A stretch of DNA of 18,675 nt from MA-ANB-1 sp040878225 (lineage in GTDB: Bacteria; Actinomycetota; Acidimicrobiia; Spongiisociales; ZC4RG35), in contig JBBDMR010000096.1 of assembly GCA_040878225.1 (NCBI GenBank), positions 1 to 18,675 of the forward strand, in the 5' to 3' direction. The position numbers were made by a program, and so were the translations under genes. A model generated the notes under the pieces. The model did not search any database and was not told where the DNA came from. It saw only the letters and a program-made list of their open reading frames with translations. Each line of letters starts with the position of its first letter. Within the stretch, counting starts at the first letter, position 1. Shown one piece after another: positions 13,971-18,675 of the stretch.

Positions 13971-14123
13971 ACGAGTGCATCCGGATAAATCCCGCAACGA
14001 CGGCGATTCGAACTGGTGGGACATCGGCGATAGTGAAGCTTTCACCGGCGACCGACCGTTTCTGTCAAGTAGCCGGCCGGTAGGTCCGATATTCGATCTG
14101 TGTCAGGAAAGATACTCATATCT

Positions 14124-16085
14124 ATGTCGGGCTCAGCCTTCCGGGACTCTCAGAAACCGACAAACTCGGAGGAAGCGGACGAGTCGAAGCAGCGTCGAGG
14201 TTCATTGGTGCGTCGAATCGGGCTTGGTGCGTTCTCGCTCACTCTGATTCTTTGGGTGGTGGCCCTGACCGTCGGTTATCTGCGGGAGCGAAGTGTCCTC
14301 GTCGAGGAGTCCACCGCGAAGGTCGAGGCGGTCGCGGAGGTGCAGAAGGCCCGTCTTGCAGCGTATGTGGATGGGGTCGAGCAGTCGGTAGCTCTGGTGG
14401 CGAGCAGGACGCGGCTTCGGGTGGCGCTGGGTGAGTATGAGGCATCTCGGGATGCGGACCTTCGGGACGAGATGGAGAAGATCCTCTCCGACGCTGTGGC
14501 TGCCGATGATCGAGTTGTCCTCCTCGAGATTCGTGACCTCGCCGGGGAGGTGGTCGCCAGCACCGAGGGCGACAGCTTGTACGTTGATGAGAACCAGGAG
14601 TATTTGCGAGCGGCGCAGGCCGGGATCGTTACCGGCTTGATCGTCCAGGATGAGTCGGGAGGTCTGTCTCATGTCGCGGCCGGTCCCGTAATGCTCGAAG
14701 GCCGTCTTCTTGGTGTGGCGGTGGTGGTGGAGGCCGCTACACCGATCTTGGATTTGGTCTCCGACTACACCGGGTTGGGAGACACGGGGGAAACCGTCCT
14801 TGGTCGGGCTTCGCCCGACGGGGGGGTTGTGTTTCTGACTCCGCTTCGCTTCGATTCTGACGCTGCTTTGGCTCGAACCATGGCGGATGGTTCGGCTGCA
14901 GCGACTCTGGTTGCAGTGAGCGGAGAAGAGGCGGTCCTCACCGACGCTGTCGACTATCGAGGAGAACCGGTGTTCGCTGCAACCAGGTACCTGGATTCGG
15001 CTGACTGGGGGATTGTCGTCAAGGTCGACACTGGCGAGGTCTTGGCACCACTCGACGAGTACCTATTCGGTGCCGTCTTTGCTCTGATCGTGGTGGTGGC
15101 AGCTGCGGCGGTAGGGTCGTGGATCGTGGCTCGGCCGGTCGCGGAGGGGGTGAGAAGGGTCTCGGAGGCGTCGGCGGCGATAGCGGCCGGCGATTGGTCG
15201 AGAAACGTCCCTGTCGACCGCAACGACGAGTTGGGTGATCTCGCTGAGAACTTCAACGTTATGACGGGAAAGCTCCGCGAGTTGACTAGGCACCTTGAGG
15301 AAAAGAACCTTGAGGTGGAAGCGAGGAACCGTGAGCTTCAATTTCTCAACGAGAAACTGAAGCTGTCCAACGAAGAGTTGGAACGGTTCGCCTCGGTGGC
15401 GGCTCACGATCTTCAGGAACCTCTGCGGAAGATCCAGGCGTTCGGGGACCGTCTCGCCGTCAACGCATCGGATTCCCTGGATGAGAAAGACCAGTTGTAT
15501 ATCGAACGGATGCGGGATGCGGCCACCAGGATGCGTGTCCTCATCGACGACTTGCTCCAGTTATCGAGAGTTACGAGCCAGGCCCAGCCCTTGGAACGGG
15601 TAGATCTCAGTGATGTCGTCGCCAGGGTCGCCGACGACCTGGAGAGCCGAATAGACGAGACCGGTGCAGTGCTCGAAATAGGCACCCTTCCCGTCATAGT
15701 GGCTGATCCTTCTCAAATGCACAGTCTCTTTCTGAATCTCATCAGTAACGCCCTCAAATTCCGCAAACCCGATCAGCATCCGCTGGTACGGATCTCGGAG
15801 AAGAGAGAACCCTCAGAGAGCGGTCAGAACGGCGCTGCTCACATCCTTGTGGAGGATAACGGAATCGGTTTCGATCCCGAATACGGGGAGAGAATCTTCA
15901 GGATCTTCGAGCGGCTCAATGGCCGCGCTGACTATACGGGAACGGGGATCGGCCTCGCTATCTGTAAAAAGATCGTTAACCGCCACGACGGTGCAATCAC
16001 CGCTGAGGGAAAGCCAGGTGAAGGTGCGGTCTTCACAGTGTCATTACCGACCCACAGAGCTACCAACAACGGAGAAACCACATGA
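14124..16085 (+). CDS. Membrane sensor histidine kinase (extracytoplasmic sensor, HAMP, HisKA, HATPase)
   Basis: The 653-aa protein has a membrane helix at ~32-53, a ~255-residue external part resembling a double Cache domain (GDTGETVLG and a late WGIVVKVD), a second helix at ~313-336 and HAMP at ~336-390. A coiled coil (~378-425) follows. The HisKA box AAHDLQEPLRKI carries His428, and the ATPase domain has NLISNALKF (538-546), DNGIGF (578-583) and GTGIGL (606-611). The DLQEPLRKI and ALKFRKP forms are typical of kinases paired with Rcp1-like regulators, as encoded next. ATG 14124 is chosen; a GTG at 14100 would add eight residues. AGGAAAG lies rather far upstream. The ligand is unknown. Confidence 0.92.
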   Translation: MSGSAFRDSQKPTNSEEADESKQRRGSLVRRIGLGAFSLTLILWVVALTVGYLRERSVLVEESTAKVEAVAEVQKARLAAYVDGVEQSVALVASRTRLRVALGEYEASRDADLRDEMEKILSDAVAADDRVVLLEIRDLAGEVVASTEGDSLYVDENQEYLRAAQAGIVTGLIVQDESGGLSHVAAGPVMLEGRLLGVAVVVEAATPILDLVSDYTGLGDTGETVLGRASPDGGVVFLTPLRFDSDAALARTMADGSAAATLVAVSGEEAVLTDAVDYRGEPVFAATRYLDSADWGIVVKVDTGEVLAPLDEYLFGAVFALIVVVAAAAVGSWIVARPVAEGVRRVSEASAAIAAGDWSRNVPVDRNDELGDLAENFNVMTGKLRELTRHLEEKNLEVEARNRELQFLNEKLKLSNEELERFASVAAHDLQEPLRKIQAFGDRLAVNASDSLDEKDQLYIERMRDAATRMRVLIDDLLQLSRVTSQAQPLERVDLSDVVARVADDLESRIDETGAVLEIGTLPVIVADPSQMHSLFLNLISNALKFRKPDQHPLVRISEKREPSESGQNGAAHILVEDNGIGFDPEYGERIFRIFERLNGRADYTGTGIGLAICKKIVNRHDGAITAEGKPGEGAVFTVSLPTHRATNNGETT

Positions 16086-16537
16086 ATGTTGAGAGGCGAC
16101 CGATCACGATCCTGATGGCCGATGATGATCCCGACGACCGGGAGCTCACCGAGGAGGCCTTCCGCGAAGTTCGTTTCTCTAACGACCTGAGATTCGCACG
16201 TGACGGCCGCGACCTCCTCGATTATCTCACTCGAGCCAATGGGTACACCCGCGAGAATGCGCCGACCCCGGGTCTGATCCTTCTCGACCTCAACATGCCT
16301 CGCATGGACGGACGAGAGGCCCTCACCGCCATCAAAGCCGACCCCAAAATCAGATGCATTCCTGTCGTTGTGTTAACCACGTCGGAAGCCGACGAGGACA
16401 TTATCCGCTCATACGAGCTGGGAGCCGCCTCTTACATTCCGAAACCAGTCACGTTTGTGGGCCTGGTCGAAGCCATGAGAACCCTTAGTGACTATTGGTT
16501 CGAGCTGGTCGCAGTACCACCTCCCGAAACCCCATGA
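16082..16537 (+). CDS. Single-domain response regulator, Rcp1-like
   Basis: The 151-aa protein is a receiver domain only. Acidic residues Asp14-Asp16 (MADDDPDDREL), phosphoacceptor Asp69 in LLDLNMPRMDG, Thr99-Thr100 and Lys121 in YIPKPV are all present. The extra segment around residues 47-63 (DYLTRANGYTRENAPTP) is typical of the Rcp1 group that partners phytochrome-like kinases. There is no DNA-binding or enzymatic output, so it must act by protein contact or pass phosphate onward. The ATG overlaps the kinase stop (ATGA), and its stop overlaps the start of the next gene in the same way, pointing to one transcript and balanced synthesis. Confidence 0.93.
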   Translation: MNVERRPITILMADDDPDDRELTEEAFREVRFSNDLRFARDGRDLLDYLTRANGYTRENAPTPGLILLDLNMPRMDGREALTAIKADPKIRCIPVVVLTTSEADEDIIRSYELGAASYIPKPVTFVGLVEAMRTLSDYWFELVAVPPPETP

Positions 16538-18012
16538 CCACTACCACACAGGTAACGAGGCTTGTCACGGTTCTCCTGATCGACGACGACAACGACGATT
16601 ATCTTCTCACCGCAGACATGCTCGAGGAGATCGGACAGGGGCGTTTCTCCCTCGACTGGGCTAACGACTACGACTCGGGACTGGAGAAGATCCTCCGTCA
16701 TGAACACGATTTGTACCTGATCGATGTCCGCCTCGGTGGCCGTTCCGGCATCGAGCTGATCGCCCAAGCTAGCTCGAATGGCTCCAGAAAGCCGATGGTC
16801 GCACTCACCGGCAGCCGGGACCCCGACACCGACCAGGCTGCAATGCAAGCTGGAGCGGTCGACTACCTCATCAAAGGGGAAGTCACACCAGAGATCCTGG
16901 AGCGCACCCTCCGATACGCTCTGGAACGCCACGAGACTGCTGTCCGCATCGCCGAAAGCGAAGAGTTCTTCCGGCGCGCCTTCGAAGACGCACCAATAGG
17001 AATGGTCCTCACCTCTCTCGACCGCAGACTGGTCCAAGTGAACACCGCCTTTGCCACCATGCTCGGCTACACCCCCGATCAGCTCGTCGGGAGGTCCTTC
17101 ACCGAAATCACAGTTCCCGACGACGAGCGGGAATCGGCAAAAGCCTTAAAGCAACTACTGGCAGGAGACATCCCTGCCGTCTACTTGAATAAGAGCTACG
17201 TCCACAAAGACGGATCAGCGGTTCCCGTTGAACTGTGCGCCTTCCCGGCCCGAGGCCCCGACAGTCAACCCCGCTACATAGTCACTCATGCCGTCGATGT
17301 CAGCGAACTTCAGAAAGCCAACAGACGACTGGAGAAACTGCTGGCCAGCCAAACCGACCTGATCGCGTCGGTCAGCCACGAACTACGCACTCCACTCACT
17401 TCACTTGTCGGATTCGCAGAAGTCCTCCGAGACGCCGACACCGACATGTCGACCACCGAACGCAGCGAGATCCTCAAAGTCATCTCAGACCAGGGGAGCG
17501 ACCTGGCGAATCTCATTGACGACCTCCTCGTCGCCGCCCGGAGCGAAATCGGAGAGCTCACAATGAGCAGCGTCCCGGTCGATCTCCGAGCCCAAGCCGC
17601 ACAAGTCATTGAATCCATGACCGGCACCACCCCCAACCCGATAGTCCTCAAAGGGCAGGCAAGAGCAGTCGGAGACCCACAACGAATCCGTCAGGTCATC
17701 CGCAACCTCATCTCCAACAGTGTCCACTACGGAGGACCCAACATCACCATCACAGCCGAGTCCGGGATCGACCGGAGCCGCATCTCAATCGCCGACAACG
17801 GAGAGCCAATTCCTGCCGAGGTGACCGAACGCATCTTTGAGCCATACGTCCGGGCCCATGAACGACATGGTCTCACTCAGTCCGTCGGTCTCGGACTCGC
17901 CATCTCTCGACAACTCGCAGAACTCATGAAAGGCCGCCTGACATGTCGACGCGAACACGACCGCAACGTCTTCGAACTCGAACTACCCCCAGCTTTGGAC
18001 GTAGAAAACTAA
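16534..18012 (+). CDS. Soluble receiver-PAS-histidine kinase
   Basis: The 492-aa protein has no membrane segment. An N-terminal receiver domain (~9-125) has LLIDDDNDD, acceptor Asp64 in LIDVRLGG, Thr92 and Lys114. A PAS domain (~145-262) includes FFRRAFEDAPIGM and a YVHKDGSAVPVEL stretch. The kinase core has His282 in ASVSHELRTPLTSL, the N box NLISNSVHY from Asn391, DNGEPIP from Asp421, and GLGLAIS. In most hybrid kinases the receiver is C-terminal; a receiver in front suggests that phosphorylation of Asp64 controls the kinase. ATG 16534 is chosen because of the ATGA overlap. Codons ending in A seem more frequent than in the housekeeping genes upstream, by eye only. Confidence 0.92.
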   Translation: MTTTTQVTRLVTVLLIDDDNDDYLLTADMLEEIGQGRFSLDWANDYDSGLEKILRHEHDLYLIDVRLGGRSGIELIAQASSNGSRKPMVALTGSRDPDTDQAAMQAGAVDYLIKGEVTPEILERTLRYALERHETAVRIAESEEFFRRAFEDAPIGMVLTSLDRRLVQVNTAFATMLGYTPDQLVGRSFTEITVPDDERESAKALKQLLAGDIPAVYLNKSYVHKDGSAVPVELCAFPARGPDSQPRYIVTHAVDVSELQKANRRLEKLLASQTDLIASVSHELRTPLTSLVGFAEVLRDADTDMSTTERSEILKVISDQGSDLANLIDDLLVAARSEIGELTMSSVPVDLRAQAAQVIESMTGTTPNPIVLKGQARAVGDPQRIRQVIRNLISNSVHYGGPNITITAESGIDRSRISIADNGEPIPAEVTERIFEPYVRAHERHGLTQSVGLGLAISRQLAELMKGRLTCRREHDRNVFELELPPALDVEN

Positions 18013-18016
18013 CCCG

Positions 18017-18039
18017 ACTTCGCCGCTGAAGTTTCATCG
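18017..18039 (+). terminator. Weak hairpin after the signalling operon
   Basis: ACTTC at 18017-18021 pairs with GAAGT at 18028-18032 around GCCGCT, followed by TTTCAT. It lies five bases after the last stop codon. The stem is only five pairs and the T run is short, so termination is possible but not well supported. The rest of the 114-base gap to the integrase gene shows nothing I can name. Confidence 0.25.
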
Positions 18040-18126
18040 AGCAGAACCCCCGATTCCGACATCAGACAGCAGGCGATCCCCGCCATGCACCCGCTTGCAC
18101 GATGACGGCATTTGTAGCTGTCAGAG

Positions 18127-18675
18127 TCAGGAGCGTGCCGAGTCAGAGACGTCATCGTCGTTGCCCCCAGATCTCATCAGCCGAGTCCCAAGTTTCATAG
18201 CAGCGCGGCGATCTCCTTCGGTAGTTGCCTGCGCGTAGACTGCAAGAGTGAGTCTTGGGTCGGAGTGTCCGAGTCTGGCCTGTGCTGTCTTGACGTCGAC
18301 GCCTTCGGCGACCATGGCGGTGGCGTTGGTCCTGCGGAGGTCGTGGAAGTTGAGGCCATCCAAACCGGCCGCCTTCACGGCTGGTTCCCAGACTCGGCGA
18401 CGCCAATTGGAGTAGTCGAGCGGCTTTGCTTCGGCGTTGGGGAACAACAACTTCTCGGGATCGGCTCCCGTCAGTTCCAGCGACTTCATGTGTACGCTCA
18501 GCTCGTCGGCCAGTTCCTCTGGGATGGAGAGAGTCCGGCGAGCGGCGGCTGACTTGGGTGGACCGATGTCTCCTGCGCCACCGACACCTCGTGTTACTTG
18601 CTCGGCGATGGTGACCGTCTTACGGAGCAAGTCGACGTTTCCGACGCGCAAACCGGCCACTTCACCCCAGCGGAG
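18127..18675 (-). CDS. Tyrosine recombinase / phage-type integrase (5' part outside window)
   Basis: The frame is open to the window edge, so the N-terminal arm-binding and core-binding domains are missing; 182 residues are visible. They form the catalytic domain. LRWGEVAGLRVGNVD at the very edge holds the first catalytic Arg, PPKSAAARRTL the Lys, FHDLRRTNAT the HxxR, LGHSDPRLTLAVYAQAT the second His and, nine residues later, the Tyr nucleophile. All catalytic positions seen are intact. Such enzymes integrate phages, integrative elements and islands, often at tRNA genes. It points towards the signalling operon (convergent with it) and ends 114 bases after that operon. A GTG inside the frame at 18660 is not the true start. 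Confidence 0.93.
   Translation of the reverse strand, partial: LRWGEVAGLRVGNVDLLRKTVTIAEQVTRGVGGAGDIGPPKSAAARRTLSIPEELADELSVHMKSLELTGADPEKLLFPNAEAKPLDYSNWRRRVWEPAVKAAGLDGLNFHDLRRTNATAMVAEGVDVKTAQARLGHSDPRLTLAVYAQATTEGDRRAAMKLGTRLMRSGGNDDDVSDSARS

Larger units (their letters stand above)
13598..14123. other. 526-base gene-free spacer with iterated repeats and palindromes
   Basis: I see no convincing gene; the short frames here lack ribosome binding sites and recognisable protein features. In order it holds the tRNA hairpin (13604-13647), CGAAC motifs at 13660 and 13671 with an inverted GTTCG at 13649, three copies of a GGCTCC-based repeat (13723-13786), a palindrome ACGTTAACGT (13921-13930), a perfect 8-bp hairpin (13951-13970), and the leader of the sensor kinase gene. 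Such a spacer next to a tRNA fits an integration junction or a remnant of a mobile element, but no transposase fragment is recognisable. Confidence 0.6.
13598..18675. mobile_element. Possible integrative element at tRNA-Pro (extent unknown)
   Basis: Between the tRNA-Pro 3' end and an intact tyrosine recombinase lie a repeat-rich spacer and accessory-type signalling genes, while everything before the tRNA is conserved housekeeping. This is the usual layout of an island next to a tRNA. Against it, no second copy of the tRNA 3' end is visible in the window, the integrase lies 4.5 kb from the tRNA, and no other mobility genes are seen. The far boundary would be beyond the window. Confidence 0.35.

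Noticed and set aside
13985..14022. A second tRNA or attachment-site copy suggested by AAATCCCGC and, on -, GTTCGAATC
   Set aside because: Only nine bases match the tRNA 3' end and the flanking bases do not form a T stem, so neither a tRNA remnant nor an att site is supported.
13656..14045. 129-codon open frame on - in the spacer after tRNA-Pro
   Set aside because: No ribosome binding site or known motif, and it runs through the iterated repeats; a decayed mobile-element fragment is possible but unproven.

Overview
The window looks like chromosomal DNA from a high-GC actinobacterium. The evidence is strong G/C at third codon positions, many GTG and TTG starts, 4-base stop/start overlaps, a GlpX-type fructose-bisphosphatase, an aspartokinase with an internal beta-subunit start, and a thiolase gene divergent from methylmalonyl-CoA epimerase. 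The protein style suggests an environmental lineage such as the Acidimicrobiia, but that placement is inference and no marker gene in the window settles it.

Layout. Positions 1-384 hold no convincing gene; they are packed with small palindromic and tandem repeats of the REP type. Positions 388-5083 (+) form one tightly coupled operon: a HAD-family phosphatase, a DUF4129 membrane protein, an unrecognised 152-aa membrane protein, a MoxR-type AAA+ ATPase, a DUF58 protein and an unrecognised polytopic membrane protein. MoxR, DUF58 and DUF4129 proteins are commonly encoded together and linked to envelope or protein maturation. Positions 5085-7258 (-) carry a thiolase followed by glpX. Divergent from the thiolase, 7347-7960 (+), is methylmalonyl-CoA epimerase coupled to a 68-aa protein that resembles an acyl-CoA carboxylase epsilon subunit. 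Positions 7957-11151 (-) encode a membrane-anchored cyclophilin, a PHP-domain phosphoesterase and the lipid II flippase MurJ. Positions 11235-13477 (+) encode the first two steps of the aspartate pathway, aspartokinase and aspartate-semialdehyde dehydrogenase, for Lys/Thr/Met and diaminopimelate synthesis.

A tRNA-Pro(CGG) gene with a good promoter and a strong downstream hairpin lies at 13524-13597. Beyond it the character changes. There are 526 bases without a gene, holding short iterated repeats and palindromes. Then comes a three-gene signalling cassette (14124-18012, +): a membrane sensor histidine kinase, a single-domain Rcp1-like response regulator, and a soluble receiver-PAS-histidine kinase. 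All three are joined by ATGA overlaps and none has a DNA-binding output domain. The window ends inside a tyrosine recombinase gene (18127 to the edge, -). A tRNA gene followed by repeats, accessory genes and an integrase is compatible with an integrated element at tRNA-Pro, but I could not find a second attachment site here.

The parts most worth checking are the output-less signalling cassette in its possible island setting, the repeat-rich spacer beside the tRNA, the two unrecognised proteins of the MoxR/DUF58 operon, and the internal aspartokinase beta start.
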